From Spirochaetota bacterium (lineage in GTDB: Bacteria; Spirochaetota; UBA4802; UB4802), in assembly GCA_029548025.1 (NCBI GenBank), contig JAKPOE010000099.1, positions 1-14,400 of the forward strand: a stretch of DNA of 14,400 nt, in the 5' to 3' direction. This document shows, one piece after another, positions 6,553 to 14,367 of the stretch; positions within the stretch are counted from its first letter, which is position 1, and every line of letters begins with the position of its first letter. The notes under the pieces are model-generated. The model was not told the DNA's origin, made no database searches, and saw only the letters and a list, made by a program, of their open reading frames with translations. A program made the position numbers and the translations under genes.

Positions 6553-7917
6553 TTATAGGAAATTAACTGATATATTACTATTGATGGTAACTGGATTACC
6601 AGTATAAGGATTAATAGTATCAACATCCGGTAACATTCCATACGGCACATTTGAATCAGCTACAAAATAAAATAGATAGTCACCATACGGTACATTGGTT
6701 AATGTATAACTTCCACTACTATGGGCAACCAATGGCGGTAATCGCAATGCATACTTATACCAATCATAAGCATTCCAATTCGTTGCATAGCTACCATCAT
6801 TGACAGCGTCAACAAATACATTGTATTCCACTTTATACTGCTCATAGCGTAGATAATAATCAAGATAGCCTTCAACAGTGCTATAGGGAAATAAAGGCGC
6901 TACTGGCTCGTAAACTGAAGGCCTGGTCCAACCAGGGTTGTCATCATCTAAAAAATAATCTGCTATTGTCTGTGGATTTCCATACATATTAGTTGCTGGT
7001 ATGGCAATAACATAGCCGGATGAAGCTGTGGTGCCACTTACCGTAGCCACCTCCTCTTTTTTATATACTCGCGCTACACCCAGCAAATTACCACCCATGT
7101 AAATATCATCAGGTTCAACAGCTCGTAGCCAGTCACTGACTGCCCAATAGTGATATGCCGCTCGGTAGCCGTTGTCATTATAAAAATTATATTCATATAA
7201 TTTAATAAAATTTTTTATAATAAGGCGTACCTCAATCACAACCTTATCATCTTTATCCACCAAAAGCCCGCCATCAATAGGTACAACAAGTGGGAAAACC
7301 CTGTTAATATCATCATAATTTTGTTTTAAATAGTCATAGTAGGTATTAACCATAAGTTGGTTAAAATCAAATCCATGAATATCCTTTTCGTGAAATATCT
7401 CTTCCGGGGCATCATCCTGCTCAATATTCCCTGAGGTATCAAAATGCCATTGGGTAGCATTATCAAATATCAGCTTGCGGATGTACAACATAACCATGCC
7501 ATACCGCTTGCCTGGTTTAATATCTTCGCAATCCAAAACAACACCCACCCCGTTAAAAAAGGGGTCGGTGTCACTTACAGCAGCAGTAAAAACCTGCCGG
7601 TCATATGCCACTTTATCATCGCTGCCGCCATCCTCCTTTGCAAGCCGCATCTCGGCAATATCAACCATAAATGTGTTAGGAAAGGTTTCAGAAATATCGG
7701 TAATCATATCATTGACGGAATCATCAATTGATTGAGTTGCTGATACAGTAGTATCCCAACCCTTTATACTGCTGCTGTCTGTTGTCGATTCAAATGTCCC
7801 TTTTATAATCACCGTCACACGGCTGTTGGAAAGCTCATCAAATAATGCATTATCACCGGTGCAACCTATAAGGATAACTATCGCCAGAGCATATAAAAAT
7901 TTCAGATATTTTTTCAT
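6553..7917 (-). CDS. Large lipoprotein of unknown function
   Basis: 454 residues. The N-terminus MKKYLKFLYALAIVILIGC is a lipoprotein signal peptide with lipobox LIGC, so Cys19 should be acylated. The mature part is acidic and rich in aromatic residues (many Tyr/Trp-Tyr pairs). The last 60 residues (GSYTLTNVPYGDYLFYFV and following) resemble a small beta-sandwich of the carboxypeptidase-regulatory-like type, often seen in surface lipoproteins. No catalytic motif is visible and no named family is recognised. The gene starts 6 bp after the beta-barrel gene and is surely co-transcribed with it, so the two products probably work together at the outer membrane. No clear terminator follows before the G+C-rich island. 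Confidence 0.8.
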   Translation of the reverse strand: MKKYLKFLYALAIVILIGCTGDNALFDELSNSRVTVIIKGTFESTTDSSSIKGWDTTVSATQSIDDSVNDMITDISETFPNTFMVDIAEMRLAKEDGGSDDKVAYDRQVFTAAVSDTDPFFNGVGVVLDCEDIKPGKRYGMVMLYIRKLIFDNATQWHFDTSGNIEQDDAPEEIFHEKDIHGFDFNQLMVNTYYDYLKQNYDDINRVFPLVVPIDGGLLVDKDDKVVIEVRLIIKNFIKLYEYNFYNDNGYRAAYHYWAVSDWLRAVEPDDIYMGGNLLGVARVYKKEEVATVSGTTASSGYVIAIPATNMYGNPQTIADYFLDDDNPGWTRPSVYEPVAPLFPYSTVEGYLDYYLRYEQYKVEYNVFVDAVNDGSYATNWNAYDWYKYALRLPPLVAHSSGSYTLTNVPYGDYLFYFVADSNVPYGMLPDVDTINPYTGNPVTINSNISVNFL

Positions 7918-7923
7918 AATTAT

Positions 7924-8496
7924 CTAAATCCCAATATTGAGATAAAGGGTGAGCCCGGTATTAACAATATGCCCGTTTTTGCTCGCACCCTTTCGGTATT
8001 CTTCATAAATAAAAAGGTAATCAATACGCAACCCAATGTTTATCCACTTGCCAGCAGGGAACGATATTTCAAAGCCAAGCATTCCCATAGGGTCCCACTG
8101 CTCCATGTTTTCTGGTTTTATCATTACCTTTGCGCTGCCAGCACCTGCTTTAAGCTGGAATACAATGGGCATATCAATAGGTAAACGCCATAGCAGGCTG
8201 CCATAAACAGGGATAATTGTCAGCTCTTTAATCCCTTCCGATTTAAAATGTTCATACGAAGAATCAAATCCAATCTTTAAAGGAAGTGACGATATGTTGA
8301 AGCGCATAAAACCGCCACCCCATAAATCAGTATCAACATCATCGGCGGTTGAAAAAACTGGTGTAACCGGACCAAACCACATGCCAATCTGCGGTTTTAA
8401 AAAATAATCTCCCTTTTTCCGCTGTGCATATCCATTGCCTGCTATAATAAAAACAAGCAGTATAGTTAGCATTCCATACAATACATTATTTTTCAC
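7924..8496 (-). CDS. Small outer-membrane beta-barrel-like exported protein
   Basis: 190 residues from a GTG start at 8496, supported by AGGGG about 6 nt upstream. The signal peptide runs to about residue 24 (GNGYA before QRKKGD). The mature chain is glycine- and aromatic-rich with alternating hydrophobic strands: PQIGMWFGPVTPVF, WGGGFMRFNISSLPLKIGF, LQLKAG-like turns, MLGFEISFPAGKWINIGLRI, and a terminal TGLTLYLNIGI. This pattern suits an eight-stranded OmpA/OmpW-like barrel, although the last residue is Ile where Phe is usual. Function is unknown. It is the first gene of a pair with the lipoprotein. Confidence 0.7.
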   Translation of the reverse strand: MKNNVLYGMLTILLVFIIAGNGYAQRKKGDYFLKPQIGMWFGPVTPVFSTADDVDTDLWGGGFMRFNISSLPLKIGFDSSYEHFKSEGIKELTIIPVYGSLLWRLPIDMPIVFQLKAGAGSAKVMIKPENMEQWDPMGMLGFEISFPAGKWINIGLRIDYLFIYEEYRKGASKNGHIVNTGLTLYLNIGI

Positions 8497-8525
8497 CAGA
8501 AACCCCTATTTTATTAATTACCACT

Positions 8526-8554
8526 AAACTTTGCATACTTGGTATACCTGTCAA
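8526..8554 (-). promoter_or_regulatory. Possible promoter of the beta-barrel/lipoprotein pair
   Basis: A perfect minus-strand TTGACA (8554-8549) is followed by a poor -10 (AAGTTT, 8531-8526) at 17 bp. An 8-bp palindrome GGTATACC (8541-8548) directly abuts the -35 inside the spacer and could be an operator. Weak evidence. Confidence 0.25.
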
Positions 8555-8665
8555 TACATATTTAATGCTCATCACTATTTTTAAAATACTTTCGGCGATA
8601 GTTATCGGTATTAACTTTATTGCCTGTAACCTTTTGTATAATCTGTATCATAACATACAGTTTAG

Positions 8666-9448
8666 TTACACATTTAAAAAATCATATACTGCCGGATAAT
8701 ATACCTTTTTAAAATACAATCCATATGCAGGAGCTGTTTCACCACTATAATTCCTGTCACATCTGTCTAATATCTCTTTCATCTTAAGAGGATGCTCATT
8801 ATTATTCATCAGCATAAGGAGTGTCCCGACAAGTATTCTAATCATATTGTGTAAAAAAGCATTTCCCTTTATTGTTAAAACAACGAAATCATTAAAGATT
8901 CTATCAACTGTAATATATTCCACAAATCGTATAGTACCCTCTGTGGCTGAACTCTTTTTACAAAATGATGAAAAATCTTTTTCACCAATGCAATACTGAC
9001 AGGCTTCTTTAAAAAATGCAATATTGATAGGTTCACGTACCCATAACGCTCTATAGTGCATAAACGGACTTTTATATCTATGATTATAAAGTACATAGCT
9101 ATATTCACGAGCAACAGCACTATAGCGCGCATGAAAATGGCTATCAACATTAAATGCTTTTTTTATAGCTATATCAGCAGGTAAAATCCCATTAAGCCCA
9201 ATACACATCTTTTCTAAGGGGATGAGTTTGGACAAATCAAAATGGATAACCTGCCCTAACGCATGAACACCAGCATCGGTTCTGCCTGCTGCAGCAATCC
9301 TTATATCCTCCCTGGTTAGTATCTTGATTGCTTTTTCCAGTTCATATTGTATGGTATTAGCATTATGTTGTATTTGAAATCCGCTATAGTGTGTACCATC
9401 ATATTGGACAATTAACGCATACCTCAGACGGGAGTCTCGTTCTTCCAT
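8666..9448 (-). CDS. truA: tRNA pseudouridine(38-40) synthase TruA
   Basis: 260 residues, normal TruA length. The N-terminal RYALIVQYDGTHYSGFQIQ (9-27) is the family's first strand and loop. GRTDAGVHA (55-63) contains the catalytic Asp58. Further conserved parts are FHARYSAVAREYSYVLYN, the DFSSFCK segment and FLHNMIRILVGTLL near the C-terminus. The enzyme converts uridines 38-40 of the anticodon stem-loop of many tRNAs to pseudouridine. The start at 9448 lies inside the 3' end of the DUF2225 gene (25-bp overlap), implying translational coupling. No odd substitutions were noted. Confidence 0.95.
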   Translation of the reverse strand: MEERDSRLRYALIVQYDGTHYSGFQIQHNANTIQYELEKAIKILTREDIRIAAAGRTDAGVHALGQVIHFDLSKLIPLEKMCIGLNGILPADIAIKKAFNVDSHFHARYSAVAREYSYVLYNHRYKSPFMHYRALWVREPINIAFFKEACQYCIGEKDFSSFCKKSSATEGTIRFVEYITVDRIFNDFVVLTIKGNAFLHNMIRILVGTLLMLMNNNEHPLKMKEILDRCDRNYSGETAPAYGLYFKKVYYPAVYDFLNV

Positions 9449-10299
9449 TGTTCCAGCATCTCATTCATCTTATCATACAAATCGCGGGTCATATCAAGAA
9501 GGGGCCCCGGCTTATTCTTTGATGCTTTTCCACTACCAAAGAGTTTGCTCAGGTAACGTTTTGTCCTTTCAAAGTTTTCAATCCTTTTTTTCAAATCAGG
9601 TTCTTTAGCACCAACTTTTAATGTAAGTATTGCACACATATATAAAATACCATCATATCCCCAGTTCTTATCAATATCAGGCCCAATATTCCCCGCTGCA
9701 TCTACCGGCTCGGCTCCTGTTTGCATAATATCCACCACTTTAAAGTAAAGGTCATACGCTTTTTTATAAAAGAAATCTGAAATCTTTTTATATGGCGTAT
9801 CAGGCTCCAGTTTAGCTAAATCCCCAAAAAGCCATGCAGCACGTATTGCTGATATAGCCATTTTAAATGTAGGAGCAACCATTTTATTTCTAAATGAATA
9901 GCAATCCATAGCAAGAAGATATGAAGCAGCTCCATGATATAAACCCCTATCGATATTAAAATCCAGCTTCCCAAAAAATTTTTCTATTGATTGTTTTCGT
10001 GCATTCGCTGTTGCCTGAATTTTCTGCAAATCTTCTGACTGTAAATTAGAAAAATCTTTAGGATAGGCAGCATATAAACATCGAGGACAAACAGTTACTA
10101 CATATGCCAGTGGATAAATAACACCCCATTTTTCATTCTTTTCATAGGTGCGCCGCAATTCATCGGTTAGCTTCCCTGCAATAAGCCGCCCACCTCCTGT
10201 TAGCATTTCTTCACGATAAAACTCATATCCACATACCGGACAAATTGTAGCATTTTTCTGTCGGAATGATATCTTCTTTTTACTATCCTCTTTTTCCAT
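9424..10299 (-). CDS. DUF2225 family protein (predicted zinc-binding)
   Basis: 291 residues. The N-terminal CPVCGYEF (C20, C23) and CPRCLYAAYPKDF (C71, C74) form a four-Cys site typical of DUF2225 proteins, presumably binding zinc. The rest is helical with a TPR-like feel: SAIRAAWLFGDLAKLE, YKKISDFFYKKAYDLYFKVVD, then YMCAILTLKVG. The family is known mainly from Firmicutes and spirochaetes; its molecular role is not established. The gene opens an overlapping two-gene unit with truA, which hints at an RNA-related context but proves nothing. Confidence 0.85.
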   Translation of the reverse strand: MEKEDSKKKISFRQKNATICPVCGYEFYREEMLTGGGRLIAGKLTDELRRTYEKNEKWGVIYPLAYVVTVCPRCLYAAYPKDFSNLQSEDLQKIQATANARKQSIEKFFGKLDFNIDRGLYHGAASYLLAMDCYSFRNKMVAPTFKMAISAIRAAWLFGDLAKLEPDTPYKKISDFFYKKAYDLYFKVVDIMQTGAEPVDAAGNIGPDIDKNWGYDGILYMCAILTLKVGAKEPDLKKRIENFERTKRYLSKLFGSGKASKNKPGPLLDMTRDLYDKMNEMLEQWKNETPV

Positions 10300-10543
10300 A
10301 CCCTACATCCTGATATTTGTACTACTATCATTTTTATCATTAACTATCATACCAGATAATCTTTGCAACTAAATAATTGCCCAATAACTATCAAAAAATA
10401 AATTTTTGGCGATAGTTCCTGTGAAATTTCATAAAAATCTAATAGACTTTCTATTTTAGATAAAGCATTATGATATTTTTATATCAAGCGAAAACTTTCG
10501 CGTGTCGATAAATTTAAAAAGAATATCACCGAAGGTAATGTTT
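10300..10543. other. Divergent intergenic region with repeated AACTATC words
   Basis: The AT-rich spacer between the DUF2225 gene and the plus-strand exported-protein gene contains ACTATCA at 10324-10330, 10343-10349 and 10387-10393. It also contains the inverse GATAGTT at 10411-10417. The last two (AACTATC 10386-10392 and GATAGTT 10411-10417) flank an AAAAAT/ATTTTT core and can form a hairpin or a two-fold operator. Plus-strand promoter candidates are weak (TTGGCG 10406-10411 with CATAAA 10430-10435; TATGAT at 10469-10474). Confidence 0.4.
10346..10354 (-). promoter_or_regulatory. Possible extended -10 promoter for DUF2225-truA
   Basis: Minus-strand TGGTATGAT (10354-10346) fits an extended -10 (TGnTATnAT); no good -35 is present. 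The start codon would be about 40 nt downstream of the transcription start. The site overlaps one of the repeated AACTATCA words in this intergenic region. Confidence 0.25.
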
Positions 10544-11398
10544 ATGAAGAACCATACTATCAAGCTTATTATTGTACTGATTATGGTGTGCGTTGCACAG
10601 CCACTATTTGCAATTTCAACGGCTGTTAAAGCACAAAACGATTATTTTTTAACATTATCCTTGCTTCGCCAGATCAGAATCATGGTAGAAAATTTTGGTG
10701 ATGAAAATTCAAAAAACAAATATCAGGAAATACAGTCGCTTTTCCAGACTGCTTCTGAAGATTACTATGGACAAAATTTTGACAATGCACATCAAAAATA
10801 CTATAAGGTTAAAATTGAATTATTGGCTTTAACCGATACACTGGCTACACTCTATATTAATAGAGCTCAGCAAATTCTTGATTCAACCTCAAAACAATCA
10901 TTTGATATATTGATAAAATATGATAAAAATGGTACTTTAAAAAAATATTTTACTAAACCCTACAATCCGGTTGAAGACATCAAACCATACAACCCAGAAG
11001 AATATCATCTTTTTTTTGATAGAGAAACCATTGAGCGCTACTTGAAAAATGGTTACCGGAAATTACAGGAAGCTAAAAACATTTATAACAATCAGGATAT
11101 TATATATCTTAAAACTAAATCAATAAAAAAACACGATGAGTTAGAGTTTATCATTAAACAATATTTAGCGGCTATTGATTTTTGCAGATTGGCAAAACAA
11201 TATGGTATTGAAATCCATAAAATGATAAAAATAAATCAGTTAGATGCTATACAATCGAAGTATGGATTGGAAAGTAATAAACTCGATCCGATTTTTGATG
11301 ATCGTATTCCTGAAGAATTCAAAGTAGATGCTAATGATAATCTTAATTTAGTGCATACAATCGAAAAATCCCGTTTGGAAAAGAAAACAACAAAATAA
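10544..11398 (+). CDS. Exported helical protein of unknown function
   Basis: I chose the ATG at 10544 because GAAGG (10531-10535) lies 8 nt upstream and the product then begins with a clean signal peptide (MKNHTIKLIIVLIMVCVA, ending near QPLFA). A frame open to a GTG at 10502 exists but would put a basic extension before it. The 284-residue product is predicted to be almost entirely helical and rich in Lys, Asn, Tyr and Ile. Segments such as KYQEIQSLFQTASEDYYGQN and NAHQKYYKVKIELLALTD suggest TPR-like or coiled-coil helices. Residues around YFTKPYNPVEDIKPYNPEEY contain a near-repeat (KPYNPxE). No family is recognised. It is single, and convergent with the ribosomal operon. Confidence 0.72.
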   Translation: MKNHTIKLIIVLIMVCVAQPLFAISTAVKAQNDYFLTLSLLRQIRIMVENFGDENSKNKYQEIQSLFQTASEDYYGQNFDNAHQKYYKVKIELLALTDTLATLYINRAQQILDSTSKQSFDILIKYDKNGTLKKYFTKPYNPVEDIKPYNPEEYHLFFDRETIERYLKNGYRKLQEAKNIYNNQDIIYLKTKSIKKHDELEFIIKQYLAAIDFCRLAKQYGIEIHKMIKINQLDAIQSKYGLESNKLDPIFDDRIPEEFKVDANDNLNLVHTIEKSRLEKKTTK

Positions 11399-11404
11399 TA
11401 TAAA

Positions 11405-11427
11405 GAGGCAGGGGTTAAACCTGCCTC
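11405..11427. terminator. Bidirectional terminator-like palindrome (copy 2)
   Basis: A perfect 8-bp stem joins GAGGCAGG (11405-11412) and CCTGCCTC (11420-11427) around a 7-nt loop, in the 41-bp gap between convergent genes. In the minus direction it is followed by a T-rich run (TTTATATTATTTT), fitting intrinsic termination of the ribosomal operon. The core matches the palindrome at 2415-2445. Confidence 0.7.
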
Positions 11428-11439
11428 AACAATTTACTA

Positions 11440-11898
11440 CTATGTTGTTTTATTAGATTTTTTCTCTTTATTTTTTTTCTCTTTATCTTTTTTTTCTTCC
11501 TGCTTTTTTTCAGTTTTAACTACTAATTCCACAATTGCCATTTCAGCAGCATCACCCTGTCTTCTATCCAGCAAATACATACGGGTATAACCACCTGGTC
11601 TTGTTACAAAACGTGGTGCAATATCATCAAAAAGTTTCTTCACAACATCTTCATTATGAATCAAGCGCATAACCTCACGCTTATTATGAAGCTTTTTAGC
11701 ATTATCATTTTCTGTAAGATTCAAGTTTTCTTTTGCACGCGTTATTAAACGTTCGGCTAATCGCTTCAGTTCTTTACCCTTTTGCTTTGTTGTAATAATC
11801 CTTTCATGTTGGAATAGCGACGTTACCATATTGGCATACATTGCCTTTCTATGTTCATGGGATCGTCCCAAAATTCGTACGTTGTTACGATGTCTCAT
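11440..11898 (-). CDS. rplQ: 50S ribosomal protein L17
   Basis: 152 residues. The first ~118 are a standard L17: MRHRNNVRILGRSHEHRKAM at the N-terminus, then TTKQKGKELKRLAERLITRAK, and PGGYTRMYLLDRRQGDAAEMAIVEL at the end of the fold. L17 binds 23S rRNA near the exit tunnel. The last ~30 residues are an added Lys/Glu-rich tail (EKKQEEKKDKEKKNKEKKSN), longer than in E. coli. It is the last gene of the operon, 14 bp after rpoA, with AGGTGG 7 nt before the start, and is followed by the palindromic terminator. Confidence 0.96.
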   Translation of the reverse strand: MRHRNNVRILGRSHEHRKAMYANMVTSLFQHERIITTKQKGKELKRLAERLITRAKENLNLTENDNAKKLHNKREVMRLIHNEDVVKKLFDDIAPRFVTRPGGYTRMYLLDRRQGDAAEMAIVELVVKTEKKQEEKKDKEKKNKEKKSNKTT

Positions 11899-11912
11899 AA
11901 TGATGCCACCTC

Positions 11913-12878
11913 TTATTCCTTTATTCCTAAGCTCAAATGGTGTTCTTCTAATTTTTTCTTAATTTCTGCCATAACCTGTTCACTGAAATGTTTTGATTTT
12001 TTTAATTCATCTTCTGTTTTATGCACTACATCTTCTAGTGTGTTAAGTTCTAAACTTTTCAATGTATTGTATGCACGAACAGAAAATTCAAGTTCATCTA
12101 TAGATTTAGCAAGAATAGCTTTTAATTTATCATGGCTTTCATCAACTGCAACCTCTTCCTCTTCAACCTCTTCTTCAAAGTTAATAAATATTGTCATATG
12201 ATCTTTTATTATCTTTGCCGCCTGAGCCAGAGCATCTTCTGGTTTTATAGATCCGTCAGTCCATATCTCAATAATGAGCTTATCATAATCCGTTCGCTGT
12301 CCAACACGGGTATCTTCTACTTTGATATTTACCTTTCTGACAGGTGAAAAAATAGCATCAATTGGTATTACACCTATCGTCTCAACGTTAGACTTGTTTA
12401 TTTCCCCAGGTATATAACCTTTTCCACGCTCTACCTGCACCTCCATATCAATCCTTCCGCCATGTTCTATAGTAGCAATATGTGTATCAGGATTCATTAC
12501 CTCAACATCGCTATCAATTGAAAAATCAGCTCCAGTCAGTTCAGCTTCGCCATCTTTAACTATGTGGAGTACTTTGGGCAACTCACTTGCATACCTGAAC
12601 CGCAAACGCTTTAAATTCAATAAGATACGCGTAACATCTTCTACTACACCATCAATCGTCATAAATTCATGAGGTACCCCCTGAATCTTCACTGCAGTGA
12701 TTGCAGATCCTTCAATTGATGATAATAATACTCTTCTTAGAGAGTTACCTATCGTTAAGCCATATCCACGTTCAAAAGGTTCAGCAATAAATCTTCCATA
12801 ATCCAGGTTTACTTCATCATGTTCAAAAACAATTTTCGATGGTCTTCGAAAACCTTTTAATAGGTTCTTATAAGACAT
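11913..12878 (-). CDS. rpoA: DNA-directed RNA polymerase subunit alpha
   Basis: 321 residues. The N-terminal assembly domain (about 1-233) has GRFIAEPFERGYGLTIGNSLRR (28-49) and the IDGVVEDVTRILLNLK dimer region. An unusually acidic linker follows (EEEVEEEEVAVDES, about 235-248). The C-terminal domain (about 250-318) keeps R268 and N271, equivalent to E. coli R265/N268. Where other bacteria have GxKS in the second DNA-contacting helix turn, it reads SEQV (299-302). The start has GGAGG 5 nt upstream. The subunit assembles the core enzyme and contacts UP elements and activators. The sequence resembles spirochaetal alpha subunits as remembered. Confidence 0.97.
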   Translation of the reverse strand: MSYKNLLKGFRRPSKIVFEHDEVNLDYGRFIAEPFERGYGLTIGNSLRRVLLSSIEGSAITAVKIQGVPHEFMTIDGVVEDVTRILLNLKRLRFRYASELPKVLHIVKDGEAELTGADFSIDSDVEVMNPDTHIATIEHGGRIDMEVQVERGKGYIPGEINKSNVETIGVIPIDAIFSPVRKVNIKVEDTRVGQRTDYDKLIIEIWTDGSIKPEDALAQAAKIIKDHMTIFINFEEEVEEEEVAVDESHDKLKAILAKSIDELEFSVRAYNTLKSLELNTLEDVVHKTEDELKKSKHFSEQVMAEIKKKLEEHHLSLGIKE

Positions 12879-12918
12879 TATTACCTCCAGTAAATAAACA
12901 CATAACTATCTTCAAGTC

Positions 12919-13548
12919 TTACTTAGAATATAACTCAACAACTGCTTGCTCATTAAATATAGGTTCAATATCTTTTCGCTCAGGCAAACGGATAACTTTC
13001 CCATTCCGCTTGTCATAATCAACTTCTATCCACTGAGGAACTGATCCAATTGCTTTTGACAATTTTATTACATCTTCTAAAATAGCATTATTTTTATAAT
13101 CTTCTTTAATCTCAACAGTATCATTAACCTTTACCTGATATGATGGTATATCAACACGGTCCCCATTTATTATTACATGACCATGTTGAACCAACTGCCG
13201 AGACTGCAAACGAGATGATGCAAATCCCATCCTGTATACAACGTTATCAAGCCTTCGCTCAAGCAATACAAGCATATTTTCACCCGTAACTCCTTTTAAT
13301 CGGGTAGCCTCTTCAAAGACACGTTTAAACTGTGTTTCTAAAAGCATATAACTTCGTTTAATTTTTTGCTTTTCACGAAGCTGCACTCCGTAATCGGATA
13401 ATTTAATTCTACGTTTTTTAGGCGGTCCTGGGGGATACTTTTTATGCTTAATCGAACACTTATCGTTTAAGCACCGTCTCCCTTTCAGCATCAAGGGTGT
13501 CATTTCCCGTCTACATAATTTACACAAAGGCCCAGTATATTTTGCCAT
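12919..13548 (-). CDS. rpsD: 30S ribosomal protein S4
   Basis: 209 residues. The N-terminal region carries four cysteines (C9, C12, C26, C31) in the zinc-binding form of S4; many bacteria have the Cys-less form. The S4 RNA-binding domain follows, with LLERRLDNVVYRMGFASSRLQSRQLVQHGHVIINGDRVDIPSYQV-type sequence at about 94-138. The C-terminus is VELYSK. S4 is a primary 16S rRNA binder and, in E. coli, represses the alpha operon; the order here would allow the same but I see no evidence for the leader, which lies outside the window. There is a 40-bp gap to rpoA. Confidence 0.97.
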   Translation of the reverse strand: MAKYTGPLCKLCRREMTPLMLKGRRCLNDKCSIKHKKYPPGPPKKRRIKLSDYGVQLREKQKIKRSYMLLETQFKRVFEEATRLKGVTGENMLVLLERRLDNVVYRMGFASSRLQSRQLVQHGHVIINGDRVDIPSYQVKVNDTVEIKEDYKNNAILEDVIKLSKAIGSVPQWIEVDYDKRNGKVIRLPERKDIEPIFNEQAVVELYSK

Positions 13549-13564
13549 AGATTAAAACCTCACA

Positions 13565-13951
13565 TTATACTCTTCTTCGCTTGCGTGGTCTACACCCGTT
13601 ATGTGGTATGGGCGTAATATCTTTTATCTTAGATATATTTAAACCTGCCTGATATAATGAGCGGATCGCAGCTTCTCGCCCTATACCAGGACCCTTTACA
13701 TATACTTCTATACTTCGCATATTAGCATTATCAATTGCTTTTTGTGCTGCAGCTTTAGCAGCCATTTGAGCAGCAAAAGGTGTTGACTTCCTCGATCCTC
13801 TAAAACCCTCGCCACCGGACGTTGCCCATGATACAACATTACCCTGCATATCTGTGATTGTTATTATAGTATTGTTATATGTAGCTTGAATATACGCTTT
13901 CCCTACCGGTATATTCTTTTTTTCCTGCTTCTTTGTTCTTTTCTGCTTCAC
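13565..13951 (-). CDS. rpsK: 30S ribosomal protein S11
   Basis: 128 residues from a GTG start at 13951 with AGAGG 6 nt upstream. The S11 core is clear: [21 protein letters not shown] (about 24-44), [17 protein letters not shown], and the strongly conserved end [18 protein letters not shown]11 sits on the 30S platform near the mRNA exit. [14 protein letters not shown] has GIGREA where enterobacteria have GREREST, as in many other phyla. It lies 16 bp upstream of rpsD and 23 bp downstream of rpsM. Confidence 0.97.
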   Translation of the reverse strand: MKQKRTKKQEKKNIPVGKAYIQATYNNTIITITDMQGNVVSWATSGGEGFRGSRKSTPFAAQMAAKAAAQKAIDNANMRSIEVYVKGPGIGREAAIRSLYQAGLNISKIKDITPIPHNGCRPRKRRRV

Positions 13952-13974
13952 TGTTTACCTCTGTTATTCAGTTA

Positions 13975-14349
13975 CTATTTTTTCTTTTTTCCACCAACGG
14001 AAACTTTTCTATTACCTTTCCTGGTATGCGCATTATTTTTAGTATTCTGTCCACGTACAGGCAATCCTCTTCTATGCCGTATACCCCTATAACATCCAAT
14101 GTCCATAAGACGTTTTATATCCATTGCAATTTGCGTACGCAGATCACCTTCAACCTTATAACTTTTTTCAATAATTTTTCGCAACTGGTTAATCTCTTCG
14201 TCGGTAAGATCCTTAACCCTTGTGTCAGGATTAACCCTTGCTTCTTCTAAAATTTTCTTAGAAGAGGGAAGCCCTATACCATAAATATAGGTAAGTGCTA
14301 TTTCTACACGTTTATTATTTGGTAAATCAACACCTGCAATTCGTGCCAT
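13975..14349 (-). CDS. rpsM: 30S ribosomal protein S13
   Basis: 124 residues: [26 protein letters not shown] at the start, the helix-two-turn-helix and [15 protein letters not shown] in the middle, and [23 protein letters not shown] toward the basic tail ending GGKKKK. S13 lies in the 30S head and contacts 5S/23S bridges and P-site tRNA. The RBS AGAGG is just upstream of the ATG at 14349. It is the first complete gene of the operon in this window and follows rpmJ by 18 bp. Confidence 0.97.
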   Translation of the reverse strand: MARIAGVDLPNNKRVEIALTYIYGIGLPSSKKILEEARVNPDTRVKDLTDEEINQLRKIIEKSYKVEGDLRTQIAMDIKRLMDIGCYRGIRHRRGLPVRGQNTKNNAHTRKGNRKVSVGGKKKK

Positions 14350-14367
14350 ATAAACCTCTATATTGTA

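Noticed and set aside
7444..7735. Two overlapping plus-strand open frames antisense to the lipoprotein gene
   Set aside because: They lie wholly within a lipoprotein gene that has a lipobox and a coupled neighbour. They have no upstream ribosome binding site and no recognisable product.
13886..14250. Plus-strand open frames opposite rpsK/rpsM
   Set aside because: Antisense shadows of unmistakable ribosomal protein genes, with low-complexity Phe/Leu-rich translations.
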